A stretch of 64,000 nucleotides of DNA. It comes from Lumbricus terrestris (taxonomy: Eukaryota > Annelida > Clitellata > Crassiclitellata > Lumbricidae). The notes under the pieces were generated by a model that saw only the letters and a list, made by a program, of their open reading frames with translations, ran no database searches and had not been told where the DNA came from. Shown here in pieces: positions 1 to 11,760 of the stretch (position 1 is its first letter; the number at the start of each line of letters is the position of its first letter). A program made the position numbers and the translations under genes. The stretch covers positions 33,807,289 to 33,871,288 of the forward strand of contig OX457042.1 in assembly GCA_949752735.1 (NCBI GenBank). Reading direction: 5' to 3'.

Positions 1-903
1 CTACCTTATGACGTTGCAACAAAACGCACCAAGGACAAGCATTATAAACACATAATTATATAAACACACGCATGTGCAGAAGTATGCATGCATGTCGGAT
101 ACATACTCATAGTGCATATATCGACCGCCTGAACATGTGTAAAGGCTTCAGTGTGGTCTGCAGTAGTAGACGCTATCGCTGCTTGCAGACTGAATTGTCT
201 ATCAAGTGCTGTTTCCTGCGGGTATTAAATCAGATTGCACGGTCGTGGAAATAATATCGGCTGTCGATGTGGTAGGCGTTTGTATCCCATGGAGGCGGTG
301 GAAAGGAACTCCATGGAAAGTGGATCTTCATCGCCTCTTCCTTCAACGCCATCATCATCATCCTCCTCATCATCATCGTCGTCATCATCAGCAGCAGCAG
401 CAGAAGTATAGCAGAAGTAGCAGACGAAGCAACAGTATCTCTAGGATGCTGATGGGAGACTGCAAGTTATGTGCAGTGCAGTTCTTGGGGCATTCTGCTA
501 ATTCTCAACCATTTTCTCCAAACACGCAGTCCCCATTGCAAGAATAGGTTACGGAGACGAAAAAACTTGTAGCCTACGCGTTCGAATGTCGATATGCATG
601 CATAAAAAGTATGATCGCATATTTGTTATACACGTCGTATGTACCGTTTGTATTAATGCTTGCCTAGTATACAGACATGCATGTGTGCTCCTTGGAGTAG
701 GATGGATGTATGTATGCATGCCATGTATGTACATAATTATGTATGCTTGGCTTTATGCATAATGTATGTATGTATGTATGTATGTATGTATGTATGTATG
801 TATGTATGTATGTATGTATGTATGTATGTATGTATATAATTATGTATGTTTGGCTTTATGCATAATGTATGTATGTATGTGTGCATGTAATATGCCATGT
901 ATG

Positions 904-937
<34 letters not shown>

Positions 938-2584
938 TTGTATTGTATTGTATGTATGTATGTATGTATGTATGTATGTGGGTGTGCATGTATGTATATA
1001 TGTATGTATGTATATATGTATGTATGTACATGTATGTATGCATGTATGTATGTAATGTATGTATGTATGTATGTATGCATGTGTGTATGTATTTATGTAT
1101 GTATGTATGTATGCATGTATTTATGTATGTATGTAAGTGCACATAAAAACGTATGTATGTATGTATGTATGTATATAGGTATGTATGTATGTATGTATCT
1201 ATGTATGTATACGTATTTCTGCAAGTATAAGAACATGTGTACATATGTACGACCGAGTGTATTATTGTGTGTTTGAATATATTATAAGCATGTGTGTGGA
1301 AGTGTATAGATATGCACAAGTGTATATGCCCAATTGCCCATACATGTATATGTGAAGGTGAGGATGTCTTTTTATGCAATGGTGTACGACTGTATACCAG
1401 TATCTCTGTTCGACTGCGAATACTGTATATTTAGGTTGAATACACATACATGTAATTATAGACTTTGTGTATTTCTATATACGTATGTATGCGCGTATGT
1501 ATATACATCTAGGCATGCATGCTTGCATGATACACGCGTCTTGAATGTTTCTCCCACCATCTCCAGTCATTCCTTTAGTCCACAGTGTTTACGGAGGCGA
1601 GAAACTTTGCCGAAGCATGTGTATATACATCATGAATGTATACATGGTATGTTCGTGTGCATATGCAACAGTGCATGCACATACACGTGTATATGTTTTT
1701 TGCGTGTTTGTGTGTACTTATGCGTGCGTGTATGCTTGGCGTAAAGGTGAAAGTTGGGACCGGGTGTTGGTGCCATGGATGGAATCCAGGCAGCTGTTTC
1801 TGTCTGCTGCTCAGAAAAAAGAACCAAGGCGATGCTAGGATTCTTGTCGCAAACAGTGGCACAAGCATGCAACCAACATGTTTCTTCTTTATCATTGTCT
1901 GTGCGTCTGACCGACTGTCTGTCTGTCTGTCTTCATGTTTGTAAGTGTCTGTCTATATGTCGACCTGTGTGTGTTTGCACGCGGTCTGCTTGCCTTCCTG
2001 CCCACCCGCCCGCCCGCGCGCTTCTGTCTGCCTGCCTGTCGGCAATCTGTGCATTTGCCTCTGTAAGATGTTTCGGTAAGTCGGTATTATTTTCTGCTGC
2101 GTAGGAAGACTGTGCATGATTGCAACCGTATCTGTTAAGTATATTCTTTATCTTTAAAAATCCCCTTTTCACTTAGTTTCTTCACATCACTTCATTTTTT
2201 CGATATCAATATTATGCTATTTTCAAACAATTGAAAGAACTTAGGCATCAAAGTCCAGCTGTCCACATGCACCATACATTCCGTGGTAAACATTTTTAAG
2301 TGGGCATTTCCCTTTGTGGGAATTATGCGTTACTGTATATATATACACATATATATAGTATAGTGGTCTGCGCTTATTGCCTTATGGCACCATCGTATAA
2401 GCTATCTCACCGGCTTTAAAGTCCCGGAAACTGACTTGAAAGAGCCTGTATAAGCTTACTTGATTTTATGTACACGGAGACGCTGCCTTTGCCGTCCCTG
2501 CCTGTCGCTGAGTGTTTTCTTGTACTTAATTTGCAATAGGCACGAAATTTGCATGGACCGTAAAGTTTACGTTATAGGTGTGTA
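1..2584. other. no supported gene; simple-sequence-rich flank
   Basis: Contains a (CAT/CAG) trinucleotide patch (343-400), the TATG microsatellite, a CTGT-rich patch (1915-2045) and a short AT repeat (2338-2358). Open frames here are short and repeat-driven. Confidence 0.6.
762..1215. repeat. (TATG)n microsatellite
   Basis: Near-pure TATG from 762 to 836, then interrupted TATG to 1215. Long Met-Tyr-Val-Cys and His-Thr-Tyr-Ile frames on both strands are repeat artefacts. Confidence 0.95.
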
Positions 2585-2841
2585 CAGGGTGGGCCAGCAT
2601 AAATGTCCCGACTTTGCATGCGTATAACTTCGCCAATTTTTAACATTTATTTATACTTAATGCATCAAATTAAAGGTATTTCACTCTCGTATTAACTCTA
2701 AAAAAGTCGAACTGATACAAGTTTAGGTTTTAATTATATACTTGGAACAGCGCTAGCTACCATATTTTGTCATTACTGATGCAATATGACGCCGTTTTCT
2801 CGAGAAATTCTATATTTTTTGCTAAACACGATCATTTAGGG

Positions 2842-4130
2842 CAGGGGTTCTCAACCTTTTTCGTCCCGCGACACACTTGAACTTGTTATCAAATTTGGCG
2901 ACACACCATTCAAACGTCATAGCCTATGTAAATGTCGTAAAAATAAATATAATAAAAAGCGTCCAAGTTAAACATGTCTATTTATTTTAAATTTGCTCTC
3001 AAACATATTTATCCTTCTAAAATGCCAAACTGCTGACATTTTTAACAAATGAAAATAATTATATTGAATTTCTTTCCAATTTTTATGATTATAAAATTCT
3101 AAATTATTCTTCTGATCCCAATCTATAGTCGTTTCTACAAGTCGACGTCAATTTAGTCACCTAATTACTAAGGCCTTGTAGTCCTAACCGTTAATGGGAT
3201 CTTTGTTCTTGAATTTTTCTTTGGATCATATTAAAATGCGGTTCCACAGTTTTTGTAAGTGCAATTCGTAAGCAGGCTGAGAGGGCACCTCCGACCAAGT
3301 TTGTTCCGATTCTTGTTCTTTATGTTGGTCATCTGAGGAAAGCCCTGTTCAGATAAGTAGGAGCTATATGAAAAGAAACCAGCTCCTTGATAGCTTTGCT
3401 TGCAAGTGATTTGTAATTGTTCTTCCTTGTACGTCTTTGCCCAGAACTGAGTTCTATTATTGCTTAGGCCTATACATGTCCTTCATTCTGGAATCACATT
3501 GCAGTTCAACAAGTGTTTCCTGTTCATTGTTGTTCAATTCTGCTCCATTGATGTTTTCTCTGAGGAACGGGTTCAGCATCCACCTTGTCTTCTTAGTATC
3601 AGCATCTGAAGAGGATGGCTAAATTTACGTTTTCTTACAATAATTTTGTCCATTTCGATTGCTGACTTAGCCTATAGGTTACCGGGTAAAAGTTTTCTAG
3701 CAGGTGCGATCGCAAACGTGTTTGCATAGGCCCTATGTCATATCCGTTGAACATAAACGACATAACCACCCCAGACCGCGGTAAAATAGATAGAAAAATT
3801 TAGCGCAACAAATTCTCATTGCAGTCATCCGCTAAACTTCTAAATTACCTGTAGATAAAGTAAGTCAGTGTATAATGCAAGAACAATGGACGTTTGCTGT
3901 GAGAATTAATTTTAGTAGACTGATGTTATTTAGGATTATTTCATGTAATCATTGGCCTACTGCGTTGTGTCAGTTTGGAAAAGAAACGAAGATAATTTAT
4001 TATCATTATTATTAATTCGCGACACACCAATTCTTCGCGACACACCAGCGACACACCACTTTTACGCGACACACCGCCGGTCAAGTCGCGACACACCAGT
4101 GTGTCGCGACACACCGGTTGAGAACCCCTG
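2842..4130. mobile_element. hAT element nested in the inverted-repeat transposon
   Basis: 1289 bp with inverted ends CAGGGGTTCTCAACC / GGTTGAGAACCCCTG and a perfect 8-bp duplication ATTTAGGG (2834-2841, 4131-4138). The ends match the well-known hAT/Charlie-type terminus. The right subterminal region (4015-4115) has six copies of a GCGACACACC motif and the left has two or three more, resembling transposase-binding subterminal repeats. Confidence 0.88.
3180..3660 (-). pseudogene. decayed hAT transposase C-terminus (ZBED5/FAM200-like)
   Basis: Minus-strand reading gives, across frame changes, LVELQCDSRMKDMY, then YLSEQGFPQMTNIKNKNRN, then RIALTKTVEPHFNMI. These follow the order of the C-terminal dimerisation region of ZBED5/FAM200-type hAT transposases (an E-L-Q-x-D-S stretch, a Y-L-x-E-x-G-F stretch with the K-x-K-x-R-N-x-L run, and the V-E-P-x-F end). 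Stops and at least one frameshift break it, and the N-terminal BED finger and catalytic parts are absent. Recognition is by motif order only. Confidence 0.6.
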
Positions 4131-4875
4131 ATTTAGGGTGTCTGTTTACGGTCCCTGCCATGAATATCTTCTCATCGAGAAACCACGTCCTTTCAATTTT
4201 GCCAACAGCCTTGCACTCACTGCACTGCCATGCGCTGCTTCAGACGCTTGACGCTGCCAGCCGTTTCTTTGCGTAAGAGTTGGAGAGCTCGTTTGACTTC
4301 TCGTCGACGAATTACTTTAACTTTAGGCCTATATAATCTTTTCCAATACGCTATGCAGTGCTTCTAAGACTGCCTGTTTGGCGCTGAATTTCCATGGGAG
4401 ATTTGCATGTAGGGTTTGCCCTGGTCATTGTCTTGGCTGGAAATTTACTCGGACACACGAGCAATGTTAGCGGATGTGAGCGCCGTGCGCACCGATTCCC
4501 ATGGTTTGCGAGTAGAAAGTCCTATTTTATCAAGTTTCCGTAGCAGATAATTCAAGGTATTGTTTATTCCATCCTCTGCTAGAAAATTTGTTAATCATTT
4601 CAAACGAATTAAATCCCTTTATCAATTCGTAAAATTAAGAACGAAACGCGATCATCGTCTGTCACCGGCGCCAAATTGCGTCACAAATGACAACAAAATA
4701 TGGTAGCTCGCGCTGTTCCGGGCATATAATTAAAACCTAAACTAGTATCAGTTCGACGTTTTTAGAGCTAGTACTAGAGTGAGATACGTTTAATTTGATG
4801 CATTAAGTGTAAATAAATGTTAAAAATTGGCGAAGTTATACGCGTGCAAAGTCGGGACATTTATGCTGGACCACC

Positions 4876-4878
<3 letters not shown>

Positions 4879-4938
<60 letters not shown>
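4879..4938. repeat. (TA)n microsatellite
   Basis: About 30 TA units directly at the right end of the TA-targeting transposon. Confidence 0.95.
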
Positions 4939-4940
<2 letters not shown>

Positions 4941-5399
4941 GCTATAACGTAAACTTTACGGTCCATGTAAATTATAACGTCTATAACGTAGGCCTACATA
5001 TACGGCTATAACGTATAGGCTATATATATATGAGTCAGTTTGAGTTAGATCAAATGCTGATCGTTGCTTCACAGGGAACCAGTCTGGCTTCAGCCATGAA
5101 TGCGTATACGGTATAGCGATCGTCTTGAAGAGTCAGCAGCAGCCATGTTGGTTCTGGAAAGATTGGCCAGATGGATTGAATGTTGATTCTGGATGGGTTT
5201 TGCCACATGAATGGCATCGTCGCCTGGCATTCATTGAGATCAGGTTCCTTGTGGTCGAGTTTAGAAGCGAAAAGATGCACAGCTGAAAACCGGTAGTCAG
5301 AATATAATGATATTGTAAACCGACGAAGTTTACATTTAAGTGCATTCTCTGACGGCAGGAGACAATGACGCGCATTCTATAGACTGCAGATGCTGCTAT

Positions 5400-5468
5400 A
5401 TTATGCTCTTCTTATTCTTCTTCATCTTCTTCTTCTTCTTCTTCTTCTTCTTCTTCTTCTTCTTCTTT
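5400..5468. repeat. (CTT)n microsatellite
   Basis: About 20 CTT units, flanked at 5350 and 5477 by inverted copies of CTGACGGCAG. Confidence 0.9.
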
Positions 5469-6088
5469 AGTTTTCTGCCGTCAGGCAGGTTCATAATATT
5501 ATGTCCAATGACGCCACGCGTATCTGTTTTGAGCATCCTCCTTTAGCCCTCTGTATATTATGTTATCAGCATGTATTCCATCCGTCTATATCTGGCTGTC
5601 AATCGGTTCAAAACATCTTATAGTTCATATTGTAAAACATTAAAGTAGTGTATACATTGGTCGTCTCTGATACATTTGGTGTCAGGTCGGGAGCGCCTCT
5701 GAAGAGTTCTCTTGAAGTGGCGCTATATAAATGTAGATTACAATTACAAAAATTGCAAAAATACCTGCGAACACTGCATTTACTCGGTCAAAAGACGCTG
5801 ACTCGTACGTCTCAGTATATTTAGAGTTCTATAGCAAAGAAGAGAATGGGAAAAGCAGAAAGATGTGAAGCGGAAGTTGTCAAAAGCATTATTTTGGTAG
5901 CCTATGTGTATAGGCTACATATTATGCCTACATGGGAGAGGCAAGTCCCCTCTGAGTAGTGCAGAAGCTGTTGGTATACCTACGCCTGTAGTTACCGGCG
6001 GACTGATTAGATGTTACCTGCCAAGTCAAGTTTCCTGTTAAGTTTTTTCTAAAGTTTTACCTGTGAAGTAACCTGATAAGTTATCGGT

Positions 6089-6170
6089 ACTAACACCTTT
6101 GAAGTGAAACGTGTTACGAGCACATTATCAAACACCTTTGAAGTGAAACGTGTTACGAGCACATTATCAC
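6089..6170. repeat. 41-bp direct tandem duplication
   Basis: AACACCTTTGAAGTGAAACG followed by TGTTACGAGCACATTATCA occurs twice in immediate succession, identical by eye. Function unknown. Confidence 0.85.
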
Positions 6171-7161
6171 TATAGTAAGCTTATACCTGACTGAAGAGTT
6201 CCGTCGACTTGTCTTTGGGCGACGAAGAAGAAAAGCAACTTCTATCTCTTGCAATACATCAGTCAAACGAAGAACCGAACGAAATGTTCAGACGACTGAA
6301 GACAGAAGAAGAAGAAGATGAGGAGGAGGAGAATAGGAAGAGGGGGGTTGCAGTCGAAGGAAAGCTCTCGATGCCTATAGGTAGAAAGAAATACTTGAAG
6401 AAAGAAGCGAAGCCTTAGTTGTCAGGTGAGGAGGTCTTTCTTTACGAACCGTGCCATGTAGCTATAGATTTATCGTTATGTTATACCGGTCTGCAGCGAT
6501 AACAGCTAAGGCACCAGTTAATTAGCCTCAATCTTGCACTCAAACAACATAGCGCACAACACTGTTAAAACGAGCAGCAAAAACTCTGACTGCAGAACTT
6601 ACTGTGAAAGAGATGAGTATAGCTGAAGAGAAGACGAATTGTAACTTGCCCTTTTCGACAATATCCTTTGCACCAACAACAGAGCAGTTCGTTCCAACGT
6701 GCGTCCCTCTCTGACGAGGCCGAACGAGGCTATCAGCTGTAAACTGCCGATGTATATCGACCGCCGAAGAAGTGTTCGGGAGGTTTAGAGAGGCGAATGC
6801 TCTCTGCTGCCTCGCGAGAGAGTAGGCCTATTCGCCTACGGAGCCCGTGCGTGTAGTAAATTTGAGAAGGCACTCAAATCCACAATGCAATATTATAATG
6901 TAAATCCAAGGTAACTATGGCAACTATGTAAGATTTTTATATATCGCAATTCGAGAGAAAAGGGAAGAGAGAGGGAGAGACAGAGACTCTTCACAATTAT
7001 TGACAATACAGAACCAGCAGCAAATTGTTCCTAACTGAACATTTGAAAGCGTCTTCGAATGAAGTAATATCCCCTCCCCGAAGGCGGATGTTTATTTCGT
7101 TTAAACAACGATGTCTTGAGGTAATGCGAAGTCATCTCAAAGAAGCTTTGCATATTATAAT

Positions 7162-7334
7162 TGTGAGCTAATTTTGTGGAGTTTATGTGGTCAGCTAAGG
7201 GGTGAGCGTACGAATAGACCAGCTCAAGGTCAGCTAATTGTTAAGCGTACGGACAGACAGACTTGCAGGTGGCAGACTGGCGGGAAAGTTGGCGCGGCTC
7301 GGCCGACCGTCGCCGGAGAGCGCGAGAGAGAGAA

Positions 7335-7376
<42 letters not shown>

Positions 7377-7773
7377 GGAGAGAGGCAGAGAGAAGGACAG
7401 AGCGGCAGAGGGAAGAGTGTACGCCCAGACAGTGAGATAAGTTGTTGAAGGAGTGCTAGTAGTGTAAGACGTTTTAGAGAACAGTGGAGTGTGTGTTAAA
7501 AACTTTAGAGAGCAGTAAGATATTAAGGTTGCGTTGCTGTCACAGAATTGAATCGCTTGTCGTCGTTGATGCATTGTTGTGTTATTTGCGAATATTAAAA
7601 CGGAGAAGAAAATACAAGAAACAGATCTTGGTTGTAAGTGAACAAGTTAAGAACTTTAGAAACTTATACACTAGCCTTAGATACCGTCATACAGGGAATA
7701 GGTTAGGGCTAGGCTGCGCTACAGAACAGTAAGAAGAGACTGGAGAAATCGTCAGTGATTGTGGAACGTGACA
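7162..7773 (+). repeat. 5' LTR of the Gmr1-like element
   Basis: 612 bp, TG...CA. It contains a (CAGA)n tract (about 7337-7375) in a purine-rich region that probably lies in U3/R. It matches the downstream LTR except for three changes near the start (GTGGAGTTT against GTATAGTGT) and one near the end (AACGTGACA against AACTTGACA). Confidence 0.95.
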
Positions 7774-7775
7774 TT

Positions 7776-7793
7776 TGGTGGCAGCGGTGGGAT
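7776..7793 (+). promoter_or_regulatory. tRNA primer-binding site of the Gmr1-like element
   Basis: TGGTGGCAGCGGTGGGAT begins two bases after the LTR end and starts with TGG, complementary to a tRNA CCA end. The tRNA species is not assigned. The following about 210 bp contain further copies of a near-identical motif. Confidence 0.75.
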
Positions 7794-7995
7794 CTCGAAT
7801 TCAGGCAACGAACGGTGGGATATCGAGTTCAGGCAACGGACGGTGGGATATCGAGTTCAGGCAACGGACGGTGGGATTTCGAGTTCAGGCAACGGACGGT
7901 GGAATACGAAGTCAAGCAACGGACGTCGGGATATTGTATCCAGGTTTACGAACGGTGAATTGCGAAGTCAAGCAACGAACGTTGGGATAGTCGTA
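7780..7995 (+). repeat. leader tandem repeats resembling the primer-binding site
   Basis: About seven imperfect units of roughly 28-30 bp with the core GGCAACGGACGGTGGGATAT followed by TCGAGTTCA. The first unit overlaps the primer-binding site itself (GGCAGCGGTGGGATCTCGA). Units become more divergent toward 7995. They lie in the untranslated leader before the first ATG at 8280. Confidence 0.75.
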
Positions 7996-8279
7996 TCCAA
8001 GCTACGGACAGTGGATTTTGAAGCCTTACGAGACGCCGACCACACGGGAGAAGGAGAGTGAGCATCTGAACAACCGGAGAAGCAGTCCGAGCATCCGAAC
8101 AACTGGTGAGAAGATACAACGGGCATACGAACGACACTACGACAACACAACGCCAGAGAGAGGTATACAAAACTCGCTCCTTGAATAAACAAGCAATAAG
8201 AATTAAAGTCAACCAATCACAGCAATCATAGCCACTCCCTCGATTTCTTCACGGAAATCATTTGAAGTAAAGAAGTAAG

Positions 8280-9875
8280 ATGGAGAAACTTACAGAACAA
8301 AAACAAGCTAGTATAAAGAAGATGTCTTCTGATCGAATGATAAAATTATTAATCGAAGCCGGTCTAGACGTGGAAGAAATCGAAGAGATGTCAAGGGAAA
8401 ATTTGATGAGAGCCCTAGCAGAGGTGTGGCTAAAGGAAGCTGAAGAGAAAGGTGCAATAGGTGGTGTTGAGGAGAAACCACAGGCTATGTCTATGGAGGC
8501 GTTGATGCAATTTATGATGATGAGGGAGGAACAACGGAGACAAGAGGAGAAAGAGAAAGAGGAGCAACGGAGACAAGAAGAGAAAGAACGGAAACAAGAA
8601 GAGAAAGAGAAAGAGGAGAAACGGAGACAAGAGGAGAAAGAGAAAGAGGAGCAACGGAGACAAGAAGAGAAAGAACGGAGACAAGAAGAGAAAGAGAAAG
8701 AGGAGCAACGGAGACAAGAAGAGAAAGAGAAAGAGGAGAAACGTAGACAAGAAGAGAAAGAGAAAGAGGAGCAACGTAAACAAGAAGAGAACGAAAGAGC
8801 GGCAAAAGCAGAAAAGATGAGACAAGAAGGGATTGAACGAGCAGAAAAGATTCGACTAGAGGAAAAAGTAAAAGCAGAACAAGCAGAAAGGATGAGACAA
8901 GAAGAGATAGAGATACAGAAGCAGCAGTTCCAGCTTCAGTTAGAACAACTGAAAAGAGATCGTGACGAAGCAGAACAAAGAAGGATGGAACTAATGATAG
9001 AATACGAGAGAGCAAGGAAAAGTGATGAAGAAATACGAAAACAGCAGATTGAAGAGCAAAAGGCTCGCGAGGAAGACAAAGAAGCCATGCGTTTGGTAGA
9101 ATTGGAAAGAGCCGAAGAGATTCGACAGGAAGAATTGAAAATGGAGAAAGAAAGTTTGGAAAAAGCGGAAAGAGAAAGGGAAGAACAAGTACAATTGGAA
9201 CAAAAGAAACTCGCTTTGAAGGAAGCTCAGCTCCGAGAAATGGCTATAGAAAAGGAGGAACGCAGAAAGCAGTTAGAATTGTTGCAGCAAAAGATAGAAC
9301 AAGAAGAACTGCGTAGGGTAGAAGATCAAAATAGACTGAGGGAACGAAATGAAGACGCGAAGAAGTTTGAAGAGCAACAGAGAAATGACGAGTCACTGAG
9401 GTCGTGGTGGAGGATAGCTGAAGACAAAGGATCAGAGTTTAGTGTGGTGAATGGTTTGATGTATAAGAAGCATCAAATGTTGGATCAGTTGGTGTATCAG
9501 TTGGTGTTGCCGAAGGAAAGAAGAATTCAGGTGATGGAATTGGCGCACGAGTCAGTATTTGGCGGACACTTGGGAGAAGAGAAGACAAGGGAACGTATCA
9601 AGTTGTCCTTTGTGTGGCCAAGAATGCGTAGAGATGTGGTGAAATTCTGCAAGTCCTGTGAGAAGTGTCAGTTGAAAGCACGAAGTTTGGTGATGGATCG
9701 AGTGCCGATTACACCAATGCCAAGGGAGGATGTGCCGTTCAGAAGAATGACCATGGACGTCGTAGGACCAATCGAACCGACGTCAGCAGCAGGGCATAAG
9801 TATTGCCTGTGCATTAGGGTGGCACTCCAATTTTTTTCTTCAAATTCTTACCTTCCCACCCCTTACTTCTGTTAA
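8280..9875 (+). pseudogene. Gmr1-like first frame: coiled-coil Gag-like region fused to N-terminal integrase, cut by hAT
   Basis: The open frame starts at an ATG at 8280. Residues 1-75 are a short helical region (SSDRMIKLLIEAGLDVEEI). Residues 80-370 are an extremely Glu/Arg/Gln/Lys-rich coiled coil with repeated RRQEEKEKEEQ units. From about residue 375 it is integrase: a zinc-binding HHCC finger (His423, His430, Cys460, Cys463; H-X6-H-X29-C-X2-C) and the first catalytic Asp at residue 493 (MTMDVVG). At 9815 the frame runs into the inserted hAT element, so the last roughly 20 residues to 9875 are foreign. I see no CCHC zinc knuckle, no capsid homology region and no DSG/DTG protease, all expected between coiled coil and integrase in an autonomous element. 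An internal deletion or an unusual Gag is possible. The gene is broken as it stands. Confidence 0.85.
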
Positions 9876-11760
9876 TTTTACATAAAGATTGAAGCACACC
9901 AAGTTTTGGAACATTATAACAACATTTACTGGTAGCTCCACAAAGTCATAGTTTAAAGATTTTTTATTTATTATGAAGCATTGCGACAAATTAGTCAAAT
10001 GTTAAATTTGACTTTTCTACAGTGTTCTATATGGAAGCAAACTTTTACCTTCCCAAGTTTCCATGTTCTATTGTTCTTACTAGATTAGTCAAAATATTAG
10101 TAATAATAAAGAACACAACGTTTTGAACCATTTCAGTAAATCTTGGTCTGGTGCGTTAACATTCAACAATGTCAAAGTTTGATATTTTATCATCAATTAA
10201 GTGTCGGACTGCAAGTTAATGTCCGAGCACAGTTGATTTGTTGGCATTAGGGAAGGTCTGGCGATGCTTCTCTACCACCTGCAAGAGGTACTGTTTCTGT
10301 TCCTCCTGGTTGGTGATGACACTGTTGAAGGACTGAACAAGTGCAACACCACGCTCCACTGCATCGTTCACCACCTTCAACCCTTTGAGCTTCTTCTGAC
10401 CATCAGTATAGGCCTCATTATTCTCCCATGTGTTGGGATCGTGTATGAGGAAGTCATGTGGGATGTCAAGAGCAGTGAACAGTGTTCTGGTGTGCTGAGA
10501 CACGAAGTCACACAGCTGTTTGTCTTGGATGTCTGCTGCAGTGAGAACTATGCGACGAGGATGGTCTGGTGTCCAGTCTTTCTCAGAGCTGCAACCATTG
10601 CTATCTTCATTTCAACTGGCACACTGGGATCGAAAAACGCAAGCCGTACAAGAACTTCACTCAAATACCACAAATGACCCGAGAATGTCTAAATTGCAGC
10701 GTTGGAAATCGCTGCATTTGTATCCCCGTAGCTGTACAAGTCGCGTAGAAGTTGCAAGTCATTGTGTGGGGCTGATGCAGCACTTGTACATTAGGGTGCC
10801 ACTCGGCAACTTATTACAGAAATTGATTCTGTTTTTCATAGTGATCAAGGACACCATTGAATGAATCAGCGGCATTGTTGACCACCATCAAACTCTCTGC
10901 TCATATTGGAGCACTAGCATACTCAGAAAATATGCTCTCTCAAGTGCTAGGGTGAAGGTCTTAAGGACAGGAAGTCATGTGATATTCCAATTGCCACAAG
11001 AAGCTGCTAAGTATGTTGTGACAACCATCGCTGCATTGGTATAGTAACAGTGCCATGCAGCAGCACGTGTCAAGGAGTTTGTCCATGAGTTTCTTTACTT
11101 AGGGCTGTGACCATTGCTTCCTTCCAGAGGAACCAATGTATCAAAGAAAGTAAGACCTTTATACCGTTTTCATACCGGATCTGCTTCAAATATGTATACG
11201 TGAGTCTCTAAATCTGTTAAATTATATCTTGATGTTATGCCACTGGAGGTCCCTTCTGGTGCTGAACGCTTTGGCATCGACTAATTCCATGATTTTGGTC
11301 TACAAACCAAGCTCATCCACTGGGATACGCTTTTGTACCAGACAAAACACAGGCGTGCACCATCATGAAGGCATGTAGTGCTGGAAGTTGTATGAAGTGA
11401 CATATACATTATACAGTCTTTATATTTAGCCTTTTTTGGTTTATCCATGTTATTATAACAACAACCAAGAATTTGGAAAGATTAAAAATTACAAGAAACA
11501 TTATTATTCTTAGTCAGTATGAACAATGAGTCACAGCACAGTCTGTTCTCTGTAGATATAAGTTATTTCCATACGCAATTTCGAAGAAATGACGTGATAC
11601 GCTACTATAAACTACTAACGCGCGGAGCTACCTCTAAATATTCATCAATCTGAATAAAATTTGTTACACAGGAGTTTCTTGTCATATTAAACATTTTTAG
11701 GGGGTGGGAAACTGGATTTGGCAAAATTATTTTTTGACCATGCATTTCGTTGTCACCCTA
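9815..11760. mobile_element. hAT-like DNA transposon inserted in the Gmr1-like integrase
   Basis: 1946 bp flanked by a perfect 8-bp duplication CTGTGCAT (9807-9814, 11761-11768). The ends are short imperfect inverted repeats, TAGGGTGGCAC and TAGGGTGACAAC, as in hAT elements. Dropping the insertion and one duplication copy leaves the integrase frame continuous, so the insertion is clean. An internal copy of a similar end (TTAGGGTGCCACTC) at about 10793 may mark a second nested end. The coding part is reduced to one minus-strand fragment. Confidence 0.8.
10216..10611 (-). pseudogene. unrecognised protein fragment inside the hAT-like element
   Basis: An open stretch of 132 codons with no upstream ATG, bounded by stops, on the minus strand. 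It contains HPRRIVLTAADIQDKQLCDF, then DGQKKLKGLKVVNDAVERG and EEQKQYLLQVVEKHRQTFPN. It reads like real protein sequence (amphipathic, non-repetitive) rather than chance. It may be the decayed end of a transposon-coded protein; I cannot name the family. No zinc finger or DDE triad is visible in the fragment. Confidence 0.4.

Larger units (their letters stand above)
2585..4878. mobile_element. TA-flanked DNA transposon with about 200-bp terminal inverted repeats (mariner/Tc1-like ends)
   Basis: The left arm (2585 to about 2795) and right arm (about 4670-4878) are inverted copies of about 200 bp, beginning CAGGGTGGGCCAGCATAAAT and CAGGGTGGTCCAGCATAAAT. Both outer ends abut TA (2583-2584, 4879-4880), followed on the right by a (TA)n tract to about 4938. 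Without the nested hAT (2842-4130 plus one 8-bp duplication) the element would be about 1 kb. No transposase of its own is seen. The TA target and CAGGGTGG termini suggest the Tc1/mariner superfamily. Confidence 0.75.
4939..7161. other. no supported gene between transposon and LTR element
   Basis: Holds the CTT tract, a SINE-tail remnant (5686-5755), the 41-bp duplication and an acidic 69-codon frame (6209-6418) for which I see no homology or gene structure. Confidence 0.5.

Noticed and set aside
766..1379. Long Met-Tyr-Val-Cys and His-Thr-Tyr-Ile frames on both strands
   Set aside because: They are translations of the TATG microsatellite; no gene structure.
6209..6418. Acidic 69-codon frame
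   Set aside because: Plausible composition but no homology, splice context or conservation seen; GAA/GAG-rich sequence alone explains it.
7174..7732. Open frames of 60-114 codons in the 612-bp LTRs
   Set aside because: Present identically in both LTRs, driven by the CAGA repeat; LTRs are regulatory, not coding.
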